Positions 55,571 through 64,000 of a stretch of 64,000 nt of DNA are shown here, one piece after another. The stretch's first letter is position 1. Every line of letters starts with the position of its first letter. Under the pieces are notes generated by a model, which saw nothing but the letters and a program-made list of their open reading frames with translations, searched no databases and was not told the origin of the DNA. Origin of the DNA: Muribaculaceae bacterium (lineage in GTDB: Bacteria > Bacteroidota > Bacteroidia > Bacteroidales > Muribaculaceae); assembly GCA_022509165.1 (NCBI GenBank), contig JAFLTT010000003.1:156919-220918 (forward strand), read 5' to 3'. The translations under genes were made by a program, and so were the position numbers.

Positions 55571-57094
55571 ATGAAGAAATCCATTATATGGCTTCTCACA
55601 TGTGTGATGGCAATCACATTCGGCGCTCTCCTCTACTTTCAGATCATGTATCTGGAAAACATGGTGAAGATGAGAGATGCCCAATTCTCTGAGATTGTTT
55701 TGAAATGTCTTTCTTCTACAAGTGCATATCTTGAGAAAATGGAAACAATGCACTTTTTGAAAGAGGATGTGGCAGTACTTCAGTCAGCTATGATAGAAAT
55801 CGAGGATGAAGGGCACAATCAATACAGCCTTTCCCGAGAGGTAATTGATTCTATCAACGGTATGCTTTCTCAGCAAACAAATGAACTGGGTCTTAAAAGT
55901 CCGACAATAGTGCCACCCGTCAACCCACACGGGAAGATTGATAATGTGCAGAGCCACTATCGCAGCATGCAGCAGACCTTGAGAAGCCAGTACATGTATC
56001 AGAGAGGTCTTCTCAACGAGGTAATTCTTTCTATTCTAAGGGATGCAGGAAACCGTCCTCCTAAAGAGAGGGCCGACTCCACAATCATCCGCGATTATCT
56101 GAGAAATGAACTGGAATCAAGCGGGCTTACCATGCCCTTCTATTTCTCTGTGACAAATGCACGTAATCAGCTCATTTATTCTACACGCGATTATCAACTC
56201 GGGACAACTAAAAACCTGTATTCTCAGACCCTGTTCCCCAATACGGGCGCTCCATTGCGTCTGAACGTGGAATTCCCGCAGAAGAATAAATATATTTTCT
56301 CCTCTGTACGGTTTATTATCCCTACTCTCATTTCCACTTTAATTCTGCTCATCATATTCCTATTCACGATCATCATGGCCTTCCGGCAGAAAAAACTGTC
56401 GGAGATCAAGACTGATTTTATCCACAACATGACTCATGAGCTGAAAACTCCTATTTCCACCATCTCACTGGCATCGCAGATGCTAAGCGATCCGTCGGTG
56501 AGGAAATCTGAATCTTCGCTCAACAGGCTTTCGAGTGTCATTTCCGACGAATCAAAAAGATTGCAGTTTCAAGTGGAAAAGGTGCTTCAGATGTCGGTGT
56601 TCGATAATTCCGATGCCTCGGTGAAATTTTCAGAAATTAATGCCAATTCGGTTATCCAGAATGTGGTGGACACTTTCAAAATCAAGGTGGAAAAATTCGG
56701 TGGTTCCATCACCTCCGATCTAAGTGCTGAAAACAGCGAAGTCACTGTGGATCAGATGCATTTCACCAATATTCTTCACAATCTATTGGATAATGCCGTG
56801 AAATACAGAGATGAAAACAGGCCTCCACAATTATCTATATCCACCTCCAATCCCAATCCTTCTACTCTTCAGATAAGGATTCACGACAATGGAATTGGGA
56901 TAAAGAAAGAAGATCTGAAGCGGATATTTGATAAATTCTATCGTGTTCCCACAGGCAACAGGCATGATGTGAAAGGTTTCGGACTCGGTCTCGCCTATGT
57001 AAAAAAGATGGTGGAGATATTCAAAGGAACTATAAGTGTTGAAAGCGATTTCGGTAAGGGATCTACTTTCATTATTTCCCTACCCCTCGCTTGA
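55571..57094 (+). CDS. rprX: Sensor histidine kinase (RprX-like)
   Basis: The 507-residue membrane kinase has two helices (about 5-27 and 240-265) around a periplasmic sensor region, a HisKA domain with NMTHELKTP (His289), and an ATPase domain with N-box HNLLDNAVKYRDE, DNGIGIKKEDL and GFGLGLAYVKKMV. The N-terminal pattern (IIWLLTCVMAITFGALLYFQ, then a coiled stretch) and the adjacent OmpR-type regulator match RprX of Bacteroides as I remember it. The signal sensed is unknown. Gene symbol is by resemblance and context. Confidence 0.85.
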   Translation: MKKSIIWLLTCVMAITFGALLYFQIMYLENMVKMRDAQFSEIVLKCLSSTSAYLEKMETMHFLKEDVAVLQSAMIEIEDEGHNQYSLSREVIDSINGMLSQQTNELGLKSPTIVPPVNPHGKIDNVQSHYRSMQQTLRSQYMYQRGLLNEVILSILRDAGNRPPKERADSTIIRDYLRNELESSGLTMPFYFSVTNARNQLIYSTRDYQLGTTKNLYSQTLFPNTGAPLRLNVEFPQKNKYIFSSVRFIIPTLISTLILLIIFLFTIIMAFRQKKLSEIKTDFIHNMTHELKTPISTISLASQMLSDPSVRKSESSLNRLSSVISDESKRLQFQVEKVLQMSVFDNSDASVKFSEINANSVIQNVVDTFKIKVEKFGGSITSDLSAENSEVTVDQMHFTNILHNLLDNAVKYRDENRPPQLSISTSNPNPSTLQIRIHDNGIGIKKEDLKRIFDKFYRVPTGNRHDVKGFGLGLAYVKKMVEIFKGTISVESDFGKGSTFIISLPLA

Positions 57095-57158
57095 GACAAA
57101 AAGATATATAATTAAAAGAAACAACCTTCTTAAAATACCCAATTTAAACCTCACGACT

Positions 57159-57878
57159 ATGGATGAAAAAGTTAAAATACTTCTATGTGAAGATGATGAA
57201 AACCTTGGTATGCTGCTTCGCGAATTCCTGCAGGCTAAAGGATTTAATGCCGACCTCTGCTCAGACGGCGAAAAAGGCTACAAAGAATTTCTTAAAGGTA
57301 AATATGACCTCTGTGTGCTCGATGTGATGATGCCTAAGAAAGATGGTTTCACCCTGGCGCAGGAAATTAGAAATGTCAACAGTGAGATCCCCATTATATT
57401 CCTCACGGCAAAAAACCTTAAGGAAGATATACTGGAAGGATTTAAGATCGGTGCAGATGATTACATCACCAAACCCTTCTCAATGGAGGAACTGGTGTTC
57501 AGAATCGGTGCCATACTTCGCCGTGTGAAAGGAAAGAAAGATAAGGAGATCACTCTTTACAAAATTGGCCGATACACGTTCGACACTCAGAAGCAAGTGC
57601 TCATTTCTAAAGATAAGACGCAGAAACTCACCACTAAGGAGTCAGAACTTCTTGCTCTGCTCTGCTCTCACGTAAATGAGATTCTGGAGAGGAACTTTGC
57701 ACTGAAGACTATCTGGATTGACGATAACTATTTCAATGCCCGAAGCATGGACGTATATATCACCAAGTTGAGAAAACTCCTTAAGGATGATCCCAATATC
57801 GAGATTATCAACATTCATGGTAAAGGATACAAACTTATAGCACCGGAGTCTAAAGATTCAGTCGATATCATTAAATAA
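57159..57878 (+). CDS. rprY: OmpR-family response regulator (RprY-like)
   Basis: The 239-residue regulator has a receiver domain (LLCEDDENLG acidic pair, phospho-acceptor Asp55 in CVLDVMMPKKDG, IIFLTAK and the TKPF lysine) and a winged-helix DNA-binding domain (TTKESELLALLCSH ... RSMDVYITKLRKLLKDDP ... IHGKGYKL). The frame extends back into the kinase gene to 57036, but ATG 57159 (MDEKVKILL) is the natural start. It forms a two-component pair with the kinase 64 nt upstream and overlaps plsC by 1 nt (TAATG), so lipid synthesis may share its transcript. Confidence 0.9.
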   Translation: MDEKVKILLCEDDENLGMLLREFLQAKGFNADLCSDGEKGYKEFLKGKYDLCVLDVMMPKKDGFTLAQEIRNVNSEIPIIFLTAKNLKEDILEGFKIGADDYITKPFSMEELVFRIGAILRRVKGKKDKEITLYKIGRYTFDTQKQVLISKDKTQKLTTKESELLALLCSHVNEILERNFALKTIWIDDNYFNARSMDVYITKLRKLLKDDPNIEIINIHGKGYKLIAPESKDSVDIIK

Positions 57879-58630
57879 TGAAAGTTTTATATTTTATCTA
57901 CCATTGGTTATTCGCGGTGCCGGTGTTTCTGGTATTGACTGCCATCACAGCCATTACCACCAGCATCGGCTCCATACTCTTCAGTTATGATTTCTTCGGT
58001 TACTGGCCACCACATTACTGGGCAAAACTCTCATGTTGGGTTTTTCTCATACGGGTAAAAGTGGTGGGAAGTGAGAATATCGACAAGAAGACCTCCTATA
58101 TTTTTGTAGCGAATCATCAGGGAGCCTTCGACATATTCACCATCTACGGTTTCCTGGGCCATAATTTCAAATGGCTCATGAAGAAAAGTCTGGAGAAAAT
58201 ATTTCTGGTGGGAGCTGCCTGTCGCAACGCCCATCACATCTTTGTAGACGACTCTAAAATCGCAGCCATCAAGGAGACTATCGCTAAAGCCGAAGACACT
58301 TTGAAAGACGGTATGTCACTTGTGATCTTCCCGGAAGGCAGCCGCTCATGGGATGGGAAGATGATTCCATTCAAGCGGGGAGCCTTCATGCTTGCAGCGG
58401 AATTCAACCGTCCTGTGGTGCCCGTAACCATAGAGGGAAGTTTTCATAGCCTTCCAAGGTTTGGGAAGCAAGTGTCTCCCGGTGTGATCACACTCTCCAT
58501 ACATAAGCCGATATTCCCCGGACCCAAAGGATTCAACACCAAACAACTCATGGCTCAATGCCGTGCCGATATCGAGTCGGCCCTCAATGAGGAAAACAAA
58601 GGAGAAAGTGCCAATCAGAGAGTAAAGTGA
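57878..58630 (+). CDS. plsC: 1-acyl-sn-glycerol-3-phosphate acyltransferase PlsC
   Basis: PlsC acylates lysophosphatidic acid to phosphatidic acid at the inner membrane. The 250-residue protein has N-terminal hydrophobic segments (about 4-37), NHQGAFD (H80-x4-D85 catalytic pair), FKWLMKKSL, FPEGSRSW (acceptor-binding EGTR-like) and VPVTIEGSF. Length is typical. It is translationally coupled to the response regulator gene and overlaps the 3' end of the convergent DUF5686 gene by 16 nt. Confidence 0.93.
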   Translation: MKVLYFIYHWLFAVPVFLVLTAITAITTSIGSILFSYDFFGYWPPHYWAKLSCWVFLIRVKVVGSENIDKKTSYIFVANHQGAFDIFTIYGFLGHNFKWLMKKSLEKIFLVGAACRNAHHIFVDDSKIAAIKETIAKAEDTLKDGMSLVIFPEGSRSWDGKMIPFKRGAFMLAAEFNRPVVPVTIEGSFHSLPRFGKQVSPGVITLSIHKPIFPGPKGFNTKQLMAQCRADIESALNEENKGESANQRVK

Positions 58631-61140
58631 AGTGAGATTCTCAGGCCTCCTCTATCCACACCCGGAGTGCCTCTGTAAGTAAGTCTCCATACATAGTCTA
58701 CCCTCAGCACGCTCAGGATATTGTCTATGCCGGCACCTATTTCCATATAGGGTGTCTTACCCATCTTGATGGCATGAGAATCAGCCGGAAAGGCTAAAAG
58801 AGACGGATTCAATGCCGGATTGTTCCTGTCGGAAAGAGTTCCCATAAGCCCTTTGAATGTTATGGCTTCCCGCAGTTTCAGCTTATTGATGTAGGGGATC
58901 CGGTTGAATAACACCCCATTGCCGAAATAGGTGAAATCGATGGAAGCATACATGTCGTTGGCAAATTCCATCGGGTCCATCAGAGAGTAACTTTCGGGCT
59001 GTATGGTATAAGAAAGGTTGGCATTGGGCCACATCAGTCCCGGATAATAGACACTGCTCCATACTTTGCCTGCTTTAGCTATTATATCTATATATCCGAA
59101 AGCAGAAAACCAAAACCTTTTTTGCACCGACAATTCAGTCTCATTTGTGGTATAAGCCGCTCCGAAAAGCCCCTTTGGTCCATACCGGTGAGTAAGCTGA
59201 ATTATCCAGGGGTCCATATTCACAAGCAATCGGGTGGAACGACCCTGTACAAATTTTTCACCTTTTGCCCATCTCAAGGATATATTGAAAGAAGACTGTC
59301 GGTAACTATTTATGGCTCTTCCGTCAGAATAGATGAAAGGCAGCCATCTCGTGGCTTCCTGCACATTAAACTGTCCCCCTGCCTCTACCGAAAAATTATT
59401 AGGCAATTCAAGCACATATCCGGCCTCGGCATGCTTCCTGTAGGTTACCAGATCACTTTTCTTTCTTTTAAGAGACAGGAATATGTTATCCTGATTGGTG
59501 AACAGATAATGCTGTCCTATCAGGTCAAGGTCGTATGAATATGATGCATAGAATCCATGTCTGGGCCATTCATACCCATGCTTCGGCTTCCGGTGAAATG
59601 AATATTCCAGTGTGGCTCCATATTTCCATTTCCCGTCTTTGGTACCGTAGGCTCCATAGCCCTTCAGAAACAGATGAGGATTCAAGGCTGCCATAGTCAT
59701 CCCTCCGAGACGTATCCTCACTCCTTCCACTGAATTATAACTTAAGAAGGTATTTAACGGGCCGATATCGAATTTGCTGGGATTCCCGGTGGTAAAATAA
59801 CCGCTTTCCATCATTTTTATCACCTTTTCTGCCCAATAAAGCAACGGCACTTTCCTCATCTCAGTGGCAATATTGCCCATCCGTGCTTCCGCCGTCGTCA
59901 TCGGCACCATCCTTTTTTCATTCCAGAATTGTGCGGTGTTACCTATAGAATCCTGCAGCCATACCTCTTTTCCCCCTTTTTTATAATATGAAATGAAGTC
60001 TTCCCTCGGATTATAACTGAAATTATCGTAAACGGTGGTCTTTCTTCCATAGAACTCCGGAGTGCCCGCCACTATTTGCATCTCTATGCAGACATCATCA
60101 TATGTTTTTAGTCGGTTGCCCAGACTATCTTTACTGAAACTTTGGTTGATATACAGGTTTCTCAAAAAATTCAGATTGATATCATGAGGAGTACGCATTG
60201 TTATCTTCTTCACAAACATCGAGGTATCACCCTCAGGTACATATATCTTGCCGTTGAAACCCATGGATTGGGCATTTCTTGGCACGAAAGTAAGTTCCAC
60301 ACACCTTTCATTGCCTATATACACAGTGTCTGTGAGATAATACTTGTAGAAATCGGGGCCTAAGGGTGACAAGGGACTTACAAAACGGTTCTGCAATATG
60401 TTGATATTGGCATCATACACATCTACCTCCCTGATCACATCTTCAAGCACCACTCTGATATTCTCCTGACCGAAAGCATCATCCACACCCTCTGATCTAT
60501 AGCCCAGTATTATTTCTCTGTCAGCCTTTGGTTCCTGACTTTTAATATGCACTGCATATTTTTCCTTGAGCATGAGGTCGAGAAGTCGTGCTCCGGTATA
60601 GGAAGAGGTGTCTACATAATTTTCAAGAAACCTGATTTTACCGGCTAAAAATCCTGAGTCAAACCGGCCGTTGAAATTATTTATAGCAAGGAGAGTCTTC
60701 TCATATTTTTCATAACTGTAGAAAGGCTCTTTTTCCGGATTGCTTTTTTCTGAAGATTCCCGAAGGCGGTTGACAAAATCCACTGCCGGGTTATTCTTTT
60801 TTGAATATTTTTCCTTCTTTGGTTTTATATACACCTCTTCCAGATCATATTCCGTGGGTGATAGTCTCACTATCACGATGCTGTCGGTCTCTCCTATGGT
60901 AAAATACTTGTCACTATATCCGATATAAGAAGACACAAGCCCTGAATGTCTCAAATTTTCAGGCAGCGTAGTCTGTCCCTTTTCATCCGTAATGAAAGTC
61001 CTCTTCTTACCCTCTAAGGTTCTTATAGTGGCTAAAGGTAATTTTTCTCCGGTTATAGAGTCGCGAAGTTCCACTATGCTTTTACCATTGCACAATGACA
61101 CACCGATTACAATCCATAACAACAGGAGCAAATACCTCAT
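58615..61140 (-). CDS. DUF5686 family outer-membrane protein with carboxypeptidase-regulatory-like domain
   Basis: The 841-residue protein has a signal peptide (MRYLLLLLWIVIGVSLCNG), an N-terminal beta-sandwich of the carboxypeptidase-regulatory-like kind (SITGEKLPLATIRTLEGKKRTFITDEKGQ), the DUF5686 hallmark KEKYSKKNNPAVDFVNRLR, a middle region, and a beta-barrel C-terminus ending GGLRISLHFTL. It resembles a TonB-dependent receptor without plug. The family is common in Bacteroidota and its role is unknown. Its end overlaps plsC by 16 nt on the other strand. Confidence 0.85.
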   Translation of the reverse strand: MRYLLLLLWIVIGVSLCNGKSIVELRDSITGEKLPLATIRTLEGKKRTFITDEKGQTTLPENLRHSGLVSSYIGYSDKYFTIGETDSIVIVRLSPTEYDLEEVYIKPKKEKYSKKNNPAVDFVNRLRESSEKSNPEKEPFYSYEKYEKTLLAINNFNGRFDSGFLAGKIRFLENYVDTSSYTGARLLDLMLKEKYAVHIKSQEPKADREIILGYRSEGVDDAFGQENIRVVLEDVIREVDVYDANINILQNRFVSPLSPLGPDFYKYYLTDTVYIGNERCVELTFVPRNAQSMGFNGKIYVPEGDTSMFVKKITMRTPHDINLNFLRNLYINQSFSKDSLGNRLKTYDDVCIEMQIVAGTPEFYGRKTTVYDNFSYNPREDFISYYKKGGKEVWLQDSIGNTAQFWNEKRMVPMTTAEARMGNIATEMRKVPLLYWAEKVIKMMESGYFTTGNPSKFDIGPLNTFLSYNSVEGVRIRLGGMTMAALNPHLFLKGYGAYGTKDGKWKYGATLEYSFHRKPKHGYEWPRHGFYASYSYDLDLIGQHYLFTNQDNIFLSLKRKKSDLVTYRKHAEAGYVLELPNNFSVEAGGQFNVQEATRWLPFIYSDGRAINSYRQSSFNISLRWAKGEKFVQGRSTRLLVNMDPWIIQLTHRYGPKGLFGAAYTTNETELSVQKRFWFSAFGYIDIIAKAGKVWSSVYYPGLMWPNANLSYTIQPESYSLMDPMEFANDMYASIDFTYFGNGVLFNRIPYINKLKLREAITFKGLMGTLSDRNNPALNPSLLAFPADSHAIKMGKTPYMEIGAGIDNILSVLRVDYVWRLTYRGTPGVDRGGLRISLHFTL

Positions 61141-61197
61141 CTAACTTATAACGTAAATTTCCCCGCTATATGACATAAAATAAATTTACCTGCTATA

Positions 61198-61237
61198 TGT
61201 AAAAAGGGAGACCTAATAATACTATCCGGTCTCCCTT
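61198..61237 (-). terminator. Rho-independent terminator of the susB transcript
   Basis: A 10-bp perfect stem (AAGGGAGACC at 61204-61213 with GGTCTCCCTT at 61228-61237, loop 14 nt) is followed on the minus strand by TTTTTAC. It lies about 65 nt after the susB stop and before the DUF5686 gene, separating the two transcription units. Confidence 0.75.
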
Positions 61238-61303
61238 GGCCTGAAAAATACTACCTTACAAGCAATTCAGGCATCTTCCCATTATCAACAATTTAACCTT
61301 GCG

Positions 61304-63409
61304 TTATTTCACTGGTTCAATTCTAATTGCTGCTCCTCCTCCCCTGGCAAGTTTTTGCTTCAGTTTGGTTTTGCTGGTCACATTCTCTTTCTTGATTGTA
61401 TAAGCCTGAGGATTAGTTTCCCAATCCGCATCAGGGGCATCTGCATAAATAGTGGCAACATACTTCTGTCCCGGTTCCAGGAATGAAAGGTCTATTACTG
61501 CTTCACGCGGAGTGTCATCAGTAATGGTGCCTACATACCAATCGTCGGAATTTTTGTCAAGGCGTGCCACAGTGATATATTGGGCCGGTTCAGCCTCAAG
61601 ATATTTTGAGTCTCGCCATTCCACCGGCACATCTTCAATAAACTGAAATGCATCGGGGAACCTTTCATAATTTTCCGGCAAGTCGGCAGCCATCTGCATT
61701 GGAGAAGGCATGGTGAGATAAAGTGCCAGTTGGCGTGCCAGGGTAGTCATAGCCTTCCCTGTCTTCCCTTCACCATAATAACTAAGGTCGGTCTGGAAAA
61801 GACCCGGGGTGTAATCCATCGGGCCACCCTTCAATCGCGTAAAAGGCAGAAGAGCGGTATGAGAGGGTGGATTTCCCCCCATGGACTCAAATTCACCACC
61901 CCGGGCTGATTCCTGTGCCAGCCAGTTGGGATAGGTTCTTATGAGTCCCGTGGGACGCGGAGCCTCATGGCTGTCGATCATTATCTCATAGTCTGCAGCT
62001 TTCTCGATCACATACTGTGCATGGTCTACCATCCACTGTGATGTATGATGTTCCGACCTCGGGATAATTGCTCCTACGTATCCGGTTTTCACAGCATCAT
62101 AGTTATTATCTTTCATAAACTGGAAAGCCTTGTCGAGCTGGCGCTCATAGTCCATGGCATTCGCTGCAGTCTCATGATGCATCACTAATTTCACTCCCTT
62201 CTCTTTGGCATAGTCTCGCAGATAAGGCAAATCGAAATCAGGATACGGTTTATCAAAGAGGAACTGGCGGTTCTTTCTATAACTTGCCCAGTCTTCCCAT
62301 CCTTCATTCCAGCCTTCCACCAGTACGGCATCAATATTATGAGCCGCAGCAAAGTCAATGTATTTCTTCACATTTTCCGTGTTGGCCGGATGACGCCCGT
62401 TAGGTTTCAGCTGAGTATAGTCAGTGATTCCGGGCTTTGCACGATAGTCGTCGGAATACGCCCATGTCTTCTGGCGCCCGGTGAACATCTCCCACCATAC
62501 GCCTATAAACTTCATAGGCTTTATCCATGAGGTATCTTCGATCTTTGATGGCTCGTTAAGGTTCAGGATCAACTGTGAGGCCAGAATATCGCGTGCATCA
62601 TCGCTCACGATAACGGTACGCCAAGGAGTATTGAAGGGTAACTGGATATAACCTCTTACTCCCAACTTATCGGGTGTGAGATGGCTCTTCATTCCATAGG
62701 TGGCGGTGTCTACGTCAAGCTGCATAGCCGGATATCCGATCAGCGCGGCCTCATGGATATTGATATAAAGTCCGTCATCACTTTTTGCCAGCAGAGGAGT
62801 CTGCACTGTTGAGTCAAGCTCTTTTACCCTTTGGCTCTCGGTGTGTATGCCCTTATATTTCTTCAGAGCGTCGGTCACATCGCTCACTCTGGTTTCAGTG
62901 AAGAGGTATTCATCGGTGTCATAATCGCCCGGTATCACCCACATCGTGTGGTTACCCGGCAAATTGAATTCTGTCACCTCATCCATTACAGCCAGGTAGT
63001 TGGCTTTGTCCTGAAGAGGAAACTCATAGCGGAAACCCATGCCATCGTCAAATACTCTGAAACATACCGTCATCAGGAGTCCGTCGACATTCTCCATCTT
63101 CACCGTCAACTGATTGTAATGATTTACAATCTCATCATATTCTCCCCACACCGGATGCCATGTTTCATTGAATGAGGCTGTATCAGTGCTAAGAATCTTA
63201 AACTTATCGGTGAAACGGGCTTCTTTTGCCGCCAGTCCAAGTTTACTGTCTGCAATCACCGGCTTGCCCTTATAACTGAGATTATAGTAAGGCTCACCCT
63301 GACTGTTGACATCCACATTGAGAATTATCTCTCCATTAGGAGATGAGATGTGGGCAGCTGAAACACTCATTGCAGCTGCCAACATCAGATATAGCAAATT
63401 TTTCCTCAT
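61304..63409 (-). CDS. susB: Glycoside hydrolase family 97 alpha-glucosidase (SusB-like)
   Basis: The 701-residue protein has a signal peptide (MRKNLLYLMLAAAMSVSA) and the GH97 layout: N-terminal beta-sandwich, TIM barrel and C-terminal sheet. Key acids line up with Bacteroides SusB at a constant offset of 26 (numbers for SusB from memory): E413 in HHETAANAMDYE (E439), E482 in DSHEAPRPTG (E508), E500 (E526) and E506 in ARGGEFESMGG (E532). This fits the inverting alpha-glucosidase that cuts maltooligosaccharides in the periplasm. It follows the amylase gene by 21 nt on the same strand and is ended by a strong terminator. Confidence 0.94.
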   Translation of the reverse strand: MRKNLLYLMLAAAMSVSAAHISSPNGEIILNVDVNSQGEPYYNLSYKGKPVIADSKLGLAAKEARFTDKFKILSTDTASFNETWHPVWGEYDEIVNHYNQLTVKMENVDGLLMTVCFRVFDDGMGFRYEFPLQDKANYLAVMDEVTEFNLPGNHTMWVIPGDYDTDEYLFTETRVSDVTDALKKYKGIHTESQRVKELDSTVQTPLLAKSDDGLYINIHEAALIGYPAMQLDVDTATYGMKSHLTPDKLGVRGYIQLPFNTPWRTVIVSDDARDILASQLILNLNEPSKIEDTSWIKPMKFIGVWWEMFTGRQKTWAYSDDYRAKPGITDYTQLKPNGRHPANTENVKKYIDFAAAHNIDAVLVEGWNEGWEDWASYRKNRQFLFDKPYPDFDLPYLRDYAKEKGVKLVMHHETAANAMDYERQLDKAFQFMKDNNYDAVKTGYVGAIIPRSEHHTSQWMVDHAQYVIEKAADYEIMIDSHEAPRPTGLIRTYPNWLAQESARGGEFESMGGNPPSHTALLPFTRLKGGPMDYTPGLFQTDLSYYGEGKTGKAMTTLARQLALYLTMPSPMQMAADLPENYERFPDAFQFIEDVPVEWRDSKYLEAEPAQYITVARLDKNSDDWYVGTITDDTPREAVIDLSFLEPGQKYVATIYADAPDADWETNPQAYTIKKENVTSKTKLKQKLARGGGAAIRIEPVK

Positions 63410-63430
63410 ATTCTTGTTGAGTAAAATTTC

Positions 63431-64000
63431 TTATTGAGAAATTAAAATCATGTATCCGTAAGGATCGAGCTCCGCTTCCACAGGTATACTATATGAGCCA
63501 CCGTTTATGAGATCGGTCATGGTGGTATACCTCAGAGTTATCGGTGTCACAAACTTTTGAGTGCTTCCGCTGCAGTTCACCATCACAAGCATGTTACTGT
63601 TGCCGGAAGTTCTGGTGAATGCCATTACAGGGCCGTCAGAATAATCTGCCAGACTGCCGCTTCTCACTGTTGCTGTCTTCTTGAAGGCATTGTTTATAGC
63701 AGCATATACCGGTGTGAGCTGATCACTGAATGTAATGGTCTTGTAATTGAAAAACGACTGTTTCCCTGTGAGACCCTGTGCATCCATTCCGGAATAGATA
63801 AGAGGAGTTCCATTAAGCATTGCAGAGCATACATAAGCTGCCGGAAGTGCGTTTATTGAACCATAGTAGGTGTTGATAGACTGTTCTGCCATGGTATCAT
63901 GATTGAATACATAGCGTAAGATGGTGTCTCCTTCCGGCACGTTTTCCAATGCTGCCTGAGCTTTCTGCACAATCTGGTTGGTTTTCCCGGTGAGGAAAGC
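63431..64000 (-). CDS. GH13 alpha-amylase (SusG-like), C-terminal part
   Basis: The frame is open to the window edge at 64000, so the start of the gene is missing; a GTG at 63970 is internal. The 189 visible residues contain YVFNHDTMAEQS (GH13 conserved region IV, with the transition-state Asp after NH), YVCSAMLNGTPLIYSGMDAQG (the end of the barrel) and a C-terminal all-beta domain ending YGYMILISQ. With susB 21 nt downstream, the pair fits starch breakdown: amylase makes oligosaccharides, SusB finishes them. Whether it is a surface lipoprotein as SusG cannot be seen. Confidence 0.85.
   Translation of the reverse strand, partial: AFLTGKTNQIVQKAQAALENVPEGDTILRYVFNHDTMAEQSINTYYGSINALPAAYVCSAMLNGTPLIYSGMDAQGLTGKQSFFNYKTITFSDQLTPVYAAINNAFKKTATVRSGSLADYSDGPVMAFTRTSGNSNMLVMVNCSGSTQKFVTPITLRYTTMTDLINGGSYSIPVEAELDPYGYMILISQ

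Noticed and set aside
57036..57158. Upstream extension of the response regulator into the kinase gene
   Set aside because: The receiver domain begins normally at the ATG at 57159, and the extension is out-of-frame kinase sequence.

Overview
The window is chromosomal DNA of a gut-type Bacteroidales bacterium, most likely near Muribaculaceae or Bacteroidaceae (inferred). The evidence is a SprA-type giant outer-membrane protein beside ruvA, a DUF4270 lipoprotein, a Porin_10-like barrel, a DUF5686 protein, an RprX/RprY-like two-component pair, SusB and SusG-like starch enzymes, and promoter elements of the Bacteroidota form TAnnTTTG instead of sigma70 boxes. Gene density is high. No rRNA, tRNA, prophage, integrase or CRISPR array was seen.

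Layout. 1-487: end of a RecB-like nuclease. 598-3173 (minus): panC-panD-ffh. 3375-8394 (plus): short GT5-like protein, DUF4270 lipoprotein, CapA-like phosphatase, ABC-F ATPase; then a small acidic orphan at 8483. 9281-15658 (minus): complete histidine-to-glutamate operon hutU-ftcD-hutI-cyclodeaminase-hutH. 15820-18527 (plus): heavy-metal P-type ATPase and HAD phosphatase. 18807-21689: M15 peptidase, membrane-anchored MurF-like ligase, alpha/beta hydrolase. 21786-24646 (plus): porin and substrate-binding protein. 24677-32733 (minus): ruvA-sprA. 32831-36039: recR, GNAT, AlgH/YqgE, aspartate kinase. 36040-42799 (minus): M3 peptidase, FtsE-like ATPase, porin, radA, rRNA methyltransferase. 42854-50478 (plus): nfo, sugar transporter with a large insertion, a 59-residue membrane protein, dxs, trkA, trkH. 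50671-55165 (minus): DUF4143 ATPase, ThiF/MoeB protein, MscS channel, clostripain-like protease. 55571-58630 (plus): RprX/RprY-like pair and plsC. 58615-64000 (minus): DUF5686 protein, then a SusG-like amylase (cut by the window edge) and SusB.

The least explained structures are non-coding. A family of about 160-bp intergenic repeats occurs five times (9037, 18526, 39130 reversed, 50486, 55278). Each copy has GATTATCC-type inverted ends and two GC-rich hairpins whose stems show compensatory base changes. A four-unit array with an exact 41-bp period, each unit centred on the palindrome AAGTATACTT, fills the region upstream of the DUF4143 ATPase. A terminator-like hairpin with a U-tract abuts the start codon of the M15 peptidase. 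Several protein oddities are also reported: a half-length starch-synthase-like protein without its KTGGL motif, an ABC-F protein without a second P-loop, and insertions in the SLC45-like transporter and in MscS.
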